From: Serripes groenlandicus
Lineage: Eukaryota; Mollusca; Bivalvia; Cardiida; Cardiidae
DNA length: 64,000 nucleotides
Direction: 5' to 3'
Assembly: GCA_031761405.1 (NCBI GenBank)
Contig: JASEVX010000099.1
Location: 186,001-250,000 of the forward strand
The number at the start of each line of letters is the position of its first letter. The stretch's first letter is position 1. Below, piece by piece: positions 22,291 through 32,390 of the stretch. The notes under the pieces were generated by a model that searched no databases, was not told where the DNA came from, and saw only the letters and a list, made by a program, of their open reading frames with translations. The position numbers and the translations under genes were made by a program.

Positions 22291-23272
22291 GAGATGAACT
22301 CTCCATTGAAAACGGCATCATTGTTTGCGGTGACAGATGCATTATCCCCAAAGGTATGGGTAAGGATATCTTGGAACAAATCCACACACACACACCGACA
22401 TTGAAGGATGTCTGAAACGTGCACGACAATGTGTTTATTGGCCCAGTATGTCAGCTGAAATTAAAGATTGTTTAGGGAAATGCGAAACATGCCAATCGTT
22501 TGCGCGAAAACAGTGTAAAGAGCCACTGATAAGCCATGAGATACCAGACCGACCGTGGGCTAAAGTGGTAACTGACATTTTTACCCATGATGGTAATGAC
22601 TACCTAGTAAAAGTGGATTACTTCAGTAATTTCTTCGAAAGATGCCACATTCAAACGTGTCATTGGCAAATTAAAACAGCATTTTGCCCGCCACGGAATC
22701 CCAAATCAAGATGCACAAACTTTCAAATCTGAGAAATTCAAACAGTTTAAAAAACAGTGGAATTTCGAACATATAACTTCATGAGCTAGATATTCCCAGT
22801 CCAATGGAAAGGCTGAAAATGCAGTGAAAAGAGCTAAAACTCTTCTGAAGAAATATAGACATGCTCATTCTGATCCAATGTTAGCACTGCTCAATCTCAG
22901 GAACACTCCCTTACAGTCAACAGGATATAGTCCGGTAGATTAAATCATGAGTAGAAAGACGCGAACTTTTCTACCTACAAAAAACACTTTGCTGAAACCT
23001 AAAATACCCGAAGGGGTAAACGCGTGTCTAGAGGAAGCCAAACAAAAACAAGCATTATACTATAATCGATCGGTTAAGCAACTGCCCCAGCTAGAAATGG
23101 GAAAAACTGTCCGAATAATGCCCCAGAAGGGTAGTGAACTGTGGCCGGAAGGAGTTGTCGTGGACACACCGAAGACGCGCTCGTACAATTTAAACCGCAA
23201 CAGAAGACATCTGCGGCGGTCCAGAGAGAAGTTCACCAGGGTTGAGGCCGAACCGACTGATCCGTTTCCATG
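22291..23272 (+). pseudogene. Ty3/gypsy integrase, frame-broken
   Basis: Upstream of 22,400 a frame has IIVCGDRCIIPKG, the usual run-in to the integrase zinc finger. The zinc-binding segment is seen in another frame (22448-22732 plus preceding codons) as EGCLKRARQCVYWPSMSAEI and CLGKCETCQSFA. The first catalytic Asp is in VVTDIFTHDGNDYLVKVDYF. Frame shifts near 22,650; the second Asp region (IPNQDAQTF) departs from the usual SDNGxQF. The third catalytic residue is kept in SNGKAENAVKRAKTLLKKY after a TGA near 22,783. The last part (22947-23272) has LEMGKTVRIMPQK and WPEGVVVDTPKTRSY, the C-terminal SH3-like domain. The enzyme would insert DNA copies; this one cannot be translated. Confidence 0.85.
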
Positions 23273-23864
23273 AAACCCAGCCCCGACTGCACCCAGAATG
23301 AACCAGGAGAGGGAGGAAGGCCCAAATACATCAACTTTACTTACATCGCAGGCGGGAATCCAGACAATCTCGATACGGTTTGACAATAAGAACCCCCGAC
23401 ACAATTGAAGACTTTGTTACATAAGTGGCAGTTAGGACCTTTTTTATACGTGTAATAGCAGTGAATATAGATTCCGAACAGTTACCAGTCAGTCACAGTT
23501 GATTATACATTGATTCAGAAGTTTAGGACATTTTAAGGTTACTAAATCTAATAATCAGACACTAATCATACAGTGAGTTATTTAGTGATCAGGTGAAGTT
23601 TGAAATAACACAAGTGTTAAAGATTTCTTAGGACATTTTGGTCACCAGATAGACAGTGGATCATAAATGTTTGATCTTTTCACATTACTATTGTCTAGTC
23701 ATAATTAAGTCCGTTTCATTTACAGTTATCCTTGTTATAGTGAACAACATGTATATAGTCAAGATAGCATTTTTCAGGATCCTAGTACTAAATGCAACAT
23801 ATTATGCAATTTCATGTATTGTAAATATTAGGCCTCTCCATTTGGCATTATGTAAGAAAAGGGA

Positions 23865-23992
23865 TGTTCACTACTACAGTACGGAAGGAGTAGTCTCCCT
23901 AATTTACGGCGGCCTTGAGTAAAAGCACATGGAATAAAAGGCTGAATAAATTGCTAATGATTGAACATAGAATTGCGTCCTTATTAGCAACA
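23865..23992 (+). repeat. Probable 3' LTR of the gypsy remnant
   Basis: It starts TGTTCACTACTACAGTACGG directly after a purine tract and ends TTATTAGCAACA, giving TG...CA ends. It has GGAATAAAAGGCTGAATAAA, i.e. polyadenylation signals. It is short (128 bp). No second LTR remains for comparison, so the boundaries are inferred. Confidence 0.5.
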
Positions 23993-24435
23993 CCTTAAAC
24001 AGTCTGTGGTCATATATTCGTATGAATGAAAAGCGTACAACTAAACCCATTACTTACATTTTTTTCATTGATAACCTTCATATTTACTTTTACAACGAGG
24101 GCTGTATGATTTGTTACCTACTTGATCGAGTATCAAGTTTGTTATCTTTTCACAATAAAACTCAATTTCTTTTATAGTAGTTTATCAAAGACAAGGACGG
24201 AGTGAACTCAACTGAAGTTTTTTGTATATAGTTCGAACATATATACTGAATAAGCCAGCTCTATGCTCAATTGAATGTTATGGTACCACACAGTAGCTAC
24301 TACACCAATCACAGTTCAGATTTTTCACCTGTGGTGCGAATAGTTACAAACCATGAATAACCAACCTGCTACGGTGAACGTAAGGCATGTTTAGCGAGTG
24401 TGTGTCTTGCCGTATCTCCGTGACGAGAACATATA

Positions 24436-24620
24436 AAGGCAGAAGTCAAGATAAGAAGGGGGTAAACCGCTCTTTTCCCTACATTATCTCTCTTATTATC
24501 TCACCGAACCCTATGATGTCTCATTGAGACGATTCTTATGAGTATCCACATCATAGGGTTATATTGTTTAATACATATTTAAGAACATGCAAAACGATCC
24601 TTATTTAGAGCTCTGTTGAA
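24436..24620. mobile_element. MITE-4-like element, unit 1 only
   Basis: Contains GATAAGAAGGGGGTAAACCG, TCTCTCTTATTATCTCACCG, a weak palindrome (TGAGACGATTCTTATGAGTA) and TTATTTAGAGCTCTG. It parallels 31,728-31,925. Unit 2 lacks it at about 29,575. Confidence 0.6.
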
Positions 24621-24727
24621 AGCAATATGAAAGTAACTGCCGTGGGACTATAATTCTAAATGTTTTGTCAGAAATTGCATCTAAGTCCATATTATATGCA
24701 CAGGCTCACCGGAATATTCACTGTAGA

Positions 24728-24833
24728 GAGAGAGAGGGGGGGGGGGGGGGGAGAGAGACAGACAGACAGACAGAGATACAGATAGACAGAGAGACAGAGA
24801 CAGACATACAATCAGACAGACAGATAGAGAGAA
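24728..24833. repeat. GA/GACA microsatellite with a 17-bp G run
   Basis: (GA)n, then G homopolymer, then (GACA)n and (GATA/GACA) mixtures. It occupies the junction between the two segmental-duplication units. ORFs here on both strands are low-complexity artefacts. Confidence 0.85.
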
Positions 24834-25138
24834 TAATTCATATACAGGCAGTAGGAGGAGATAAACGTTGCGGGAGGTACAGCACATATGACAAGATAGT
24901 TAAAGAGAGACAACTCGTACAAACGTAAATGTAGATTTTGCAGAGCTACATCCCTTATTCCGCCATGCCAATTAACAAGCTCTAATATTTATGATTAAGC
25001 CTTTATAAAATATTGACAAGTGCTTGGCGAACAATATAGACTAATATCAGACTGCACGAAAGTACAAGCTGATCTTGGTCTATTTTATTCGCGCAACTGT
25101 AGTTTAAAGTCGTATATAACATGTTACAAAAGTGTTGT

Positions 25139-25332
25139 TTAACCCGTTCCCGCATACATACGGGTTCTAATGCAAATGCAGCAGGGGTCTTTTGAAATCA
25201 TAATGAACAATTCCCATGTTGCCGCATTGTTATCACCTCCATACAATAATCAAACTTACCTTAATCCATAATTTACCCAAGATATTTTCAAAGTCATCTT
25301 CTGCTGATTTGTTGAAAGTGTGAAAGAGTTAA
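25139..25332. mobile_element. MITE-1-like element with TTAA (unit 2)
   Basis: TTAA at 25139-25142 and 25329-25332, ends CCCGTTCCCGC and GTGTGAAAGAG. Contains AATGCAGCAGGGGTCTTTTG and CATCTTCTGCTGATTTGTT. Confidence 0.65.
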
Positions 25333-25409
25333 TGTCGCCTATAGCAGGATAAGAATTCAGTTAATTAAACGTTGTTTTACAGAAATCTAAAAATGATCAT
25401 GAAACAACT

Positions 25410-25643
25410 GGTTGATCGGAGTTTAATCTGTTTTCAACATTTTATCGGTTATATAACGGTGACCAGGTCACTGAACCATGTGTTTCTACCGGTGCTTCAC
25501 ACAACATCAGTCGAAGACGCATACTGCAATGGACGGTGAATTGTGTCAATCATCGGAAAAAAGTCTGTGGCTGAGCCTTAGTTTGAACACACCACTCCTG
25601 GATTGATAATCCTCGGTATAACCGTTTGAGCTATCGCAGCCCG
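25410..25643 (-). mobile_element. SINE-A-related copy (unit 2)
   Basis: Orthologous by position to 19,196-19,431: GGTTGATCGGAGTTTAATCT at left, CCGTTTGAGCTATCGCAGCC at right. It was present before the duplication. Confidence 0.68.
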
Positions 25644-25659
25644 ATTGGATAAAATAATT

Positions 25660-25858
25660 CACCCTTTTCCAAATACAGACGGACGCGTGTTGATGCCTCT
25701 GCAGAAGATGACTCTTGAAAACATTGTGACAGGAGGAGTTATTCTGTCTCCTTTTGGCATAGTGCTTTAATTATTATAGTTTTATCCTTTAAGATTGTCC
25801 ACATTTAAACCGATATATGTTTAAAGCTGTTGGTTGCTTGAAAGTGGGAATAGGTTAA
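25660..25858. mobile_element. MITE-1 copy (unit 2)
   Basis: CACCCTTTTCCAAATACAGA at left; TTAA at 25855-25858; inner arm GCCTCTGCAGAAGATGACTC. Counterpart of 19,445-19,646. Confidence 0.65.
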
Positions 25859-25976
25859 ACCTTATAATTATTAAATGAAATGCCCTAGCTCTTTCCGAAA
25901 AACACCTTTGGTATTTAACTTGCTTAGTGTATAGCACCGATACACGCAAGGCCATGTTTCCTACTTGACATCTAGT

Positions 25977-26090
25977 TGAGTGGGAGACGTTTGAAAGCAT
26001 CTCAGACAATCCCAGAACCCGGACCGGGATTTGAACCCTGGATCACTCAAATGCTTGTCCATCGTGTTAACCACTAGACAACCTGTCCAC
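25977..26090 (-). mobile_element. SINE-D head (unit 2)
   Basis: GGACCGGGATTTGAACCCTG and TGTCCATCGTGTTAACCACT; in reverse it reads as a tRNA-like A-box/B-box pair. Counterpart of 19,682-19,800. Confidence 0.6.
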
Positions 26091-26211
26091 ACTTGCACGT
26101 AACGTAATGCATTTTCCTGTTGTCGCTTCTCCATCTAAATATTTTTATTTCATATTCCAAGAGTTCTGCATTTATTTTCACCAAACTTGGCAGGTACCAC
26201 GGTGATAACAC

Positions 26212-26388
26212 TTAACCCTTTCACTGCCGAATTTCACAAAGTCGATTCTTCCATATTGGAAATTGGAGCACTCCGTTATTCGTCCAACAGAAATTTGGTA
26301 AACTGTAATGTCTACGTTACGAGCTGTCTCTCCTGAAATCTGCATTGGTTTCAAATCCTGTAATCGCCTTTGACAGCGAAAGAGTTAA
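26212..26388. mobile_element. MITE-2, complete copy with TTAA both sides
   Basis: TTAA at 26212-26215 and 26385-26388, ends CCCTTTCACTGCCGAA and GACAGCGAAAGAG. It differs from MITE-1 by the GCC/GGC-type second part of the TIR (AGTGCCG / CAGCG). Confidence 0.65.
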
Positions 26389-26390
26389 CG

Positions 26391-26612
26391 TGTGTTTCCT
26401 GTCTTTCACGTACCAGTTCTCCATACAGCATTCTTCCAAGGTGATTGGCTACCTCTCACAAATTGTCACAATAGACACACTAGTGCAGTGGTGAAAGACG
26501 AATGACGCTGCTCACAATCAATTTTGTCAAACATCTCAAATAACGAATGACCGACCCGACGTTCGAGCTCATGACCCCTGCTCCTTACCGCTTAGCTGTT
26601 GTTACTCGACAC
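26391..26612 (-). mobile_element. SINE-A-related fragment (unit 2)
   Basis: TTCTTCCAAGGTGATTGGCT, GTGGTGAAAGACGAATGACG, then GACGTTCGAGCTCATGACCC. Counterpart of 20,061-20,256 but with ~45 bp more in the middle. Confidence 0.6.
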
Positions 26613-26960
26613 ATTTCAAAGGCTTTATTTTCATACTTTTCTCCCCATTCCTGACTTGTTATCATGATTTAGAGGAAGTAGAATGATATGTACACAGATG
26701 TTAAATAACCAAGGAGATGATTGTATTTTTGAGGAACTGTAAATGATAAATTATTGGCTGAAATATCATATAAAGGCCAATGTAGATTGGGGTCAGGTCT
26801 TCATTTTCCAAATATGTCTTCAGGTACGTTGTTGAAGCAGCGTATCTGTGTCTTACTCTGTTACTGTTAAAATGCTTACATGAACTTAATTAGTCGCCGG
26901 GCAGAAGCCCGCGACTTATATTTTTAATAGCTTTTCGTAAATGACATGGGAGGAGGAGTT

Positions 26961-27168
26961 CGAGGGCTTGGCGTGAAACGGTTGTAACTAAAATAGGTAT
27001 TTTTTTTACCAAGGTTAATCACCCCATCATTAAGTCGTTACAAGCGTTAAATCATTTTTCATGGTAAACAATGGAAATTTGCATTGTTTACAAAGGGGTC
27101 AAAATTGCCCCTAAACCAGGGTTTTCAGAATAGGTTTTTAGTTACAACCGTTTCACGCCAAGCCCTCG
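26961..27168. mobile_element. MITE-3 copy, central hairpin deleted
   Basis: CGAGGGCTTGGCGTGAAACG at left and CGTTTCACGCCAAGCCCTCG at right are perfect inverted repeats. The flank AGTT occurs on both sides. The middle reads AACAATGGAAATTTGCATTG and lacks the AGGTGCCATTGCTC hairpin of the copies at 47,794 and 58,402. Confidence 0.85.
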
Positions 27169-28391
27169 AGTTGTTATTAGAAAAAAACAAATCTAAATGT
27201 CTTGAACATATTACAATTGCGTTTATTTAAAAACACTAAGTTATGACACATCTAAAATGAAATAAATATTCCGATGTTTTAAGTATTTGCAGTTTCTTTA
27301 TTTTGACTCGCATTTCTGTTTTTTTTTGTTTTATTTAGGAAGACAAAACAGTCCCTATGAGACTTGCAGCAGACTGTTGTGTGTCAATATCGAGATAAAA
27401 ATCACGTCGAATTCTCCTTTAAAATAGCAATTTTAATTTACTGAATGTTATTTTCATGTTCGAAGAGATGTCTTGATTTGTGAAGAATGCATTTTATAAT
27501 GTTTATCCATGTATACATGTATCTAAAATATGAACTGTTTCTAAGCTAAATCTGTTGATCGCGTGAATCGCGAATACTAACCGCGTAGATCAATATTTTT
27601 TGAAGAAAAGAACAAAGCGAGATAAAACTGGTTTTAATAGAAACATGACTTTGAACGAACACTCTCTGCCGATAAAGAGAGTTTCAAGAACGACACCTCT
27701 GCGAAGAAGAATGTGGGTCACGAATCGGGTCTTTCGTACACAATTATTTCATCCTTGACAATTTTAAATGTGTCATTAGATTCCCTAAAGGCATTTTGCT
27801 TCCGATCTGCATATTGTTATGCATAATTGACACAAGGGCGCTCATCAAAATTTAATTTTAAAACATGAGTAGTCTGTTATTTTCATTATAAAAGAAGAAG
27901 GAAAGAATTACAATAAATAAACATGTTGTAGGGTTCAGTTTATGTTCGAAATTAAGTTTAAATTATACAATTTCAATGAGATTTAACTGTTTAGTTGATA
28001 TTATATTTCGAAGGTGGTCTAATTTATAAATATTGGACAACATTTTAACATTTGTTAAAGTATGATATAATTAGGATGCCAAGCTAATATCATTTTGAGA
28101 AAAAGAGAAAACTCATGTCTTCAGCGATTTAACCCTTATCTCATTGTTTTAAATGTAGATTGCTGCAAAGGTGTTCAATGTTGACTTTAATAGGGAAAAG
28201 GTAAAATGACGTGCTATTGCATGCAAATCCTAAATTGTCTGTTTTGCGGTTTTATTGATAAATAATAAAATTCAAATATTCTGACAAACATATTGAAAAG
28301 TGTATGTGGAATTCACAAATCTTATAATTATTCCTTAATGAAAGCACTGTATTCATACTAAGACTAATGATTGGCAAGATTACTCATTTCC

Positions 28392-28476
28392 ATTACTGTT
28401 TATGATCAATAATTAGTTGGCTGTGTGTATGGTCAACCTGCTTTGGAATGGAAATTGATCATAAACAATGAAAGGC
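28392..28476. repeat. Inverted repeat inside the GTCGCCGG-ended element
   Basis: CATTACTGTTTATGATCAAT at left and ATTGATCATAAACAATG at right pair with one bulge, enclosing about 45 bp. Confidence 0.65.
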
Positions 28477-29689
28477 TTCAATTATATTTCAATGAAGGAC
28501 ATTCACTTCGTTGACACAAATATGCAAGTTTTGATACATTTTCACCCCACCCCTGATGTTCCAATATGCCCCTCAGTTGATAACTGTTTTTTCAACTACT
28601 ATAATGTTAGTGTTATGCATAACTGAAGTATGGATTTCCGGCGACATTGATGCGTTGCATCAACTTTCTCTTGTAATCCTTACATATCACTTAAAACATT
28701 AACATTTTATATTTTCGATTATCAAGTATATATTGCGGCCCACACGGCCTATAGGAAGCTATACCCCTGAACGTAGGATATTCAAAATCTGGATCCAAAA
28801 ACTATAAACAACTATAATCTGTGTTCAGAGTGTGTTCTCCAGTATCTGATTGGTCAGAAACAAATTCTTGTTTTGAAATTGACCAATGAAGTTCATATCT
28901 GCATAAGCAATGGGGACGTTTTCAGAGCTTAATAGTTTCGGCGCCATATCTTCGTTAATGAATGAAAAGAAGTGCAACTAAAACCCACGACTTACATTTT
29001 TTTTTATTGAAAACCTTCATATTTACAACGACGGTGCGGTGAACTAAGATTAATGATTTGTTACCGACTTGATCAAGTATCAAGTTTGTTATCTTTTCAC
29101 AAACAAATTGCACTAAATTACTTTTATAGTAGTTTATCTAAGGCAAGGACGGAGTGAACTTGTCTGAAGTTGTTTGTATATACGCAGTTCGTACATATAT
29201 ACTGAACAAGAGTTACTGCAAGATGCAGCAGTTCGATGCAAGTGCGGGAATCGGCATTGTACGGCTTAAGACATACTATTTGATTCGAAAAACACGAAAC
29301 CCGCTTTTAAATATATGATATAAATACATGTGTATATAATAACAATTTATTTAGTTAAATACGTAAAACGAAAACAAAAATACATTTTCCCAACGTGTTG
29401 ACCTCGATCTCCCAAAAGTATTGTAAACATTTGTCAGCAGTAGCTACTTCATCAATCACAGTTCAGATTTCTCACCTGTGGTTCGAATAGTTACAAACCA
29501 TGAATAACCAACCTGCTACGGTGAACGTAAGGCATGTTTGTTTTTTTTGCCGTATCTCCGTAACGGGAAAACATCAAGGAATATGAAGGTAACTGCCGTG
29601 GGACTTATTATTGAATGTTTTGTCAGAAATTGCATCTAAGTCTATACTATATGCACAGGCTCATCGTAATCTTCACTGTAGACAGATGT

Positions 29690-30620
29690 AACAATATCTT
29701 TAGATGCATTCATATGTATAGAATTTGTCTCAATAAAAAAAGGTTGCAGCCAGGTGACCTTGTATGTAGGTACAATTAGAACGATTTGAAAACACTTTAA
29801 AACTTTACTTTATTGGGTTTAACTAGGTACAGAGTATCTTATCTTTTACAAAGACAGCATGCAGTAAGGTCTTGCTACACAAAAATTTATTAACGCTGTA
29901 CATTTATAATAAATGTAATTAACTGTGGCCTAAAGCATATTTAAAGTATATATACTTACATAGTATACATAGTAGTTACGAGAACTACAATATTTACCTC
30001 ACTTTGTGGCCAATATCATTAAAAAAAAATGCATGTACAAAAGTAATTAAATCAAGAAGCTGAAATAATCATATGAAACACAATCTTCATCTGAAATATG
30101 GTTATAAAACGCAACTGACTTTGTGTTTAACAAATGTTACAATTTGTTGTAGTACACTTTATTAAACCTTAACATATTTACGTTTCAAGATGACCGTCAA
30201 GGTAGGTAATTATTGTAGTTCTTGTAACTATGTATTTGTTTGTGATGAAGTTGTTAGTTTGTAGAGATCAGGCCAGTGAGTGAAAAGTGACTTTGTCAAG
30301 GTTTGGTAAGAGAGAAACCCGACTCTGGTAATGATTATCGGCAATGTCAATGTAAATATGTCGGGTAAAAACTAGCATAAAATGTCTTCTTCACTTCCTG
30401 GTTCAACCAAGCCAAGTTATATTAACCGTTACACTAAAACGGGCGTTTGTTATGTCGCCGACTCGTTAAGCTAATTGACCTGCTGCTAGCCTTCTATATA
30501 TTACTCAAAGTACACATGCTTCTGCGCATGCATTGCATGTGCGCGAAAATGTAAGTCCCTGTGCACAATAAGTACTGACTCTTTTCTGTTCACATACAAT
30601 TGTAAAGACGAAGTTCATTC
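29690..30620. other. AT-rich non-coding stretch
   Basis: No repeat family or gene was recognised. Short AT-rich palindromic bits occur (e.g. TATTTAAAGTATATATACTT). Confidence 0.4.
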
Positions 30621-30822
30621 TCTTATTATCCTTGCAATCTGGGGATCTTATAAACTCTTCGGTTTTGGTATCAAATACATAATATTCATGTTCTTTCGCC
30701 CTTGCATCGGCTTGTTTATATTGTGTTTTTCCGTAGTCATGCATGTATTAATAAACCCCGTACATTATCATTAAATCTTCAATAACATACGGTGGTTCTA
30801 TTGACTCATTGAATTAACCTAT
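30620..30822. repeat. Local duplicate A (partner at 31,318-31,540)
   Basis: 30709-30822 is a direct diverged copy of 31407-31535 (GCTTGTTTATATTGTGTTT; CTTCAATAACATACGGTGGTT). 30642-30684 is instead the inverted match of 31321-31363 (CTTGCAATCTGGGGATCTTA against TAAGATCCCCAGATTGCAAG). The ORF at 30505-30744 (-) crosses this and has no recognisable family. Confidence 0.7.
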
Positions 30823-31053
30823 TTAACCCTTTCCCTCCTTACAACAAATCTGCAGCAGACGACATTGAAAACATACTGACAAAAACCTGAAAACTCTCCA
30901 TAAAAGATAGCTTAATTGTTAAATAAAGTTGAAAACATTGTGACGAAAGGAGAAATTGCGCATTTATGAGCAATTTCAACTTTGGCCACAATGTTTTCAA
31001 AAGTCATCTAATGCTATTGCGTCAAAATGCGTCTGCAGGTGGGAAAGGGTTAA
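30823..31053. mobile_element. MITE-1, nearly complete
   Basis: TTAA at 30823-30826 and 31050-31053, ends CCCTTTCCCTCC and AGGTGGGAAAGGG. Inner GAGAAATTGCGCATTTATGA and GCAATTTCAACTTTGGCCAC fold. It is in the opposite orientation to the copy at 1,687, judged by the position of CTGCAGCAGACGAC. Confidence 0.8.
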
Positions 31054-31317
31054 GAAATGAGACTCGTCTTACAAAACTAAGTTCTAAATTGGGCGTATGA
31101 ATGCTGACAGTAAAATAATGACACAAAGCTGTGTTCTCGCTCCCTACACAAACGTGTTATCTTACTGATGCGGCCAGACGTCCTTATTTAAAAGAACATG
31201 TATAAAACGCATACAGACGGTTTCCATGCGTAATCTCTGCCGCTTATATGTTATAAATACACAGATGCATATTTTGATAAAAATATAAAGGTTAAGCTTT
31301 ACTGATTAATGTAGCTT

Positions 31318-31540
31318 TAAATGATACCAAAACCGAAGAGTTTATAAGATCCCCAGATTGCAAGGCGTGGCTAAGTTGTGAAGAATGGAAACCATGGCCC
31401 TTCTTGGAGCTTGTTTATATTGTGTTTATCAGTATCTATGGTCTTATATAAGTAAACTTCCCTAATGAACCGGTACATGTATACTTCAATAACATACGAT
31501 GGTTGGATTGAGTCATTAACTGAACGTATTTCATAATATC
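31318..31540. repeat. Local duplicate B, with a 43-bp inverted part
   Basis: See 30,620-30,822. The first 43 bp (31321-31363) are inverted relative to A; the part from 31,407 is direct. A MITE-1 (30,823-31,053) lies between the duplicates. Confidence 0.7.
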
Positions 31541-31727
31541 GTTCTATAGTGTGCGTATATATGTGAACAGTGACGAATAAGGTAAGTATGTGTATCTGTA
31601 TATATCGCTAGTATCTCAATCACAGCGTTATCGCACATAAACGGGCGGATATTTCTATTTATTAATGACAGCCAAATACACACAGTCACACCAGAGTCTT
31701 CACTATCCACCTTTATATTATACACCA

Positions 31728-31925
31728 GAGATCCAGATAAGGAGGGGTTACACCTCTTTCCCCCGCAATATCTCTCTTATTATCCAACCAAACCATATAT
31801 TGTGGGTACTCAAAAGAATCGTCTCATTCAGACGATTCTTTTGAGTACCCACAACATAGGTTTAGCGGAAACAATAAGGATTTTAGAACAAACAAAACGC
31901 TCCTTATCTAAAGCTCTGATACACC
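31728..31925. mobile_element. MITE-4 with a perfect 51-bp palindrome
   Basis: Outer arms GATAAGGAG and CTCCTTATC; centre 31802-31852 has 23-bp arms that are exact reverse complements (containing GTACTCAAAAGAATCGTCT) around a 5-bp loop CATTC. It resembles 24,436-24,620. The ORF at 31802-31996 is a by-product. Confidence 0.75.
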
Positions 31926-31997
31926 CCTTAATTCATATTCTGACAAAACCTAAAAGTGTAGCCTCAATACTCTTACGTACGCCACTGTTACTTTAAT

Positions 31998-32070
31998 TCG
32001 AGGGCTTCATGCAACACGGTTGTAACTACATCGTGTTCAGGATGTAGTTACAACCGTTTTGCATGAACCC
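31998..32070. repeat. MITE-3 end pair without middle (mini-hairpin)
   Basis: CGAGGGCTTCATGCAACACG plus GTTGTAACTACATC pair with GATGTAGTTACAACCGTTTT plus GCATGAACCC. These are MITE-3-like ends joined by only about 8 bp. Confidence 0.65.
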
Positions 32071-32105
32071 ATTGCATTGATGGCAAACACGAGAGTCAAT
32101 AAGAT

Positions 32106-32332
32106 GTAACCCTTTCCCTCATATAGACGCATTCTGACTCTTGCAGCAGACGGCTCTTTGACAACATAGTGACAAAAGAAGAAATTGCTCAAAACGAGCA
32201 ATTTCTACTTTTACCACGATGTTTTCACTTTTAGTCATAGGTTATCCTATCAATTATAGAGATTTTCCATTTTTTGACAAAACATGTTCAAAGTCGTCAG
32301 CTGCAGAATTGTCGTATGAGGCAAAGGGTTAA
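32106..32332. mobile_element. MITE-1 copy
   Basis: GTAACCCTTTCCCTCATATA at left (TTAA mutated to TGTAA), GTATGAGGCAAAGGG then TTAA (32329-32332) at right. The central hairpin GAAATTGCTCAAAACGAGCA / ATTTC is intact. About 90% like 60,733-60,962. Confidence 0.8.
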
Positions 32333-32390
32333 AATCGCCAGACGCTAATGCATGTGAACAGTGAAGAGTCAGACTAATCAGTGTAGACCG

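Larger units (their letters stand above)
21047..24011 (+). mobile_element. Ty3/gypsy-type LTR retrotransposon, 5'-truncated, decayed; unit 1 only
   Basis: An insertion of ~2.96 kb is revealed by comparing unit 1 (TTAATAGTTTCGGG at 21,045) with unit 2 (TTAATAGTTTCGGCGCCATATCTTCG at 28,930). It begins abruptly inside pol, just before reverse transcriptase, so the 5' LTR, gag, protease and start of pol are missing. Order retained: RT, RNase H, integrase, a 3' non-coding part, and a probable 3' LTR. A purine-rich tract AAGAAAAGGGA (23854-23864) precedes the TGTTCAC...GCAACA LTR candidate. No target-site duplication is clear, consistent with deletion of the 5' half. Confidence 0.85.
18671..24727 (+). 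repeat. Segmental duplication, unit 1 (about 6.06 kb)
   Basis: It starts at ACAAATATGATTAAAGAGAG and ends at TTCACTGTAGA; the same order of sequences recurs at 24,891-29,683. Long shared blocks include GCGCAACTGTAGTTTAAAGT, GTCGTATATAACATGTTACA, the SINE-A-like, MITE-1, SINE-D and MITE-2 copies, and TGCGGCCCACACGGCCTA to TAGTTTCGG. Identity looks like roughly 85-90% in aligned parts. Unit 1 alone contains SINE-C (20,374), the gypsy remnant (21,047) and a MITE-4-like element (24,436). Confidence 0.85.
26890..28674. mobile_element. GTCGCCGG-ended element (1.8 kb), unit 2 only
   Basis: Unit 1 shows the uninterrupted site (ACTTAAGAATCGTTACATATC, about 20,764-20,784). The insertion starts TAGTCGCCGGGCAGAAGCCC with GCGACT, itself a hairpin (AGTCGCCGGGC / GCCCGCGACT). 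Near its right end TTCCGGCGAC (28636-28645) forms an inverted match to GTCGCCGG and is followed by a hairpin GATGCGTTGCATC. TAAT flanks both sides. There is no ORF of note. A subterminal hairpin close to the 3' end is Helitron/Helentron-like, but the CTRR end was not confirmed, so the class is open. A MITE-3 copy (26,961) lies inside. Confidence 0.65.
24891..29683 (+). repeat. Segmental duplication, unit 2 (about 4.79 kb)
   Basis: Starts ACAAGATAGTTAAAGAGAGA and ends CTTCACTGTAGA. Collinear with unit 1 apart from insertions and deletions. Unit 2 alone holds a ~90-bp piece at 25,882-25,975, the 26,890-28,674 element and ~220 extra bp at about 29,205-29,425. The gypsy, SINE-C and MITE-4-like insertions of unit 1 are absent. 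Confidence 0.85.

Noticed and set aside
23060..23404. Minus-strand ORF of 114 codons
   Set aside because: Antisense shadow of the gypsy integrase end.
24665..24928. ORF rich in Arg/Glu/Asp/Thr
   Set aside because: Translation of the GA/GACA microsatellite.
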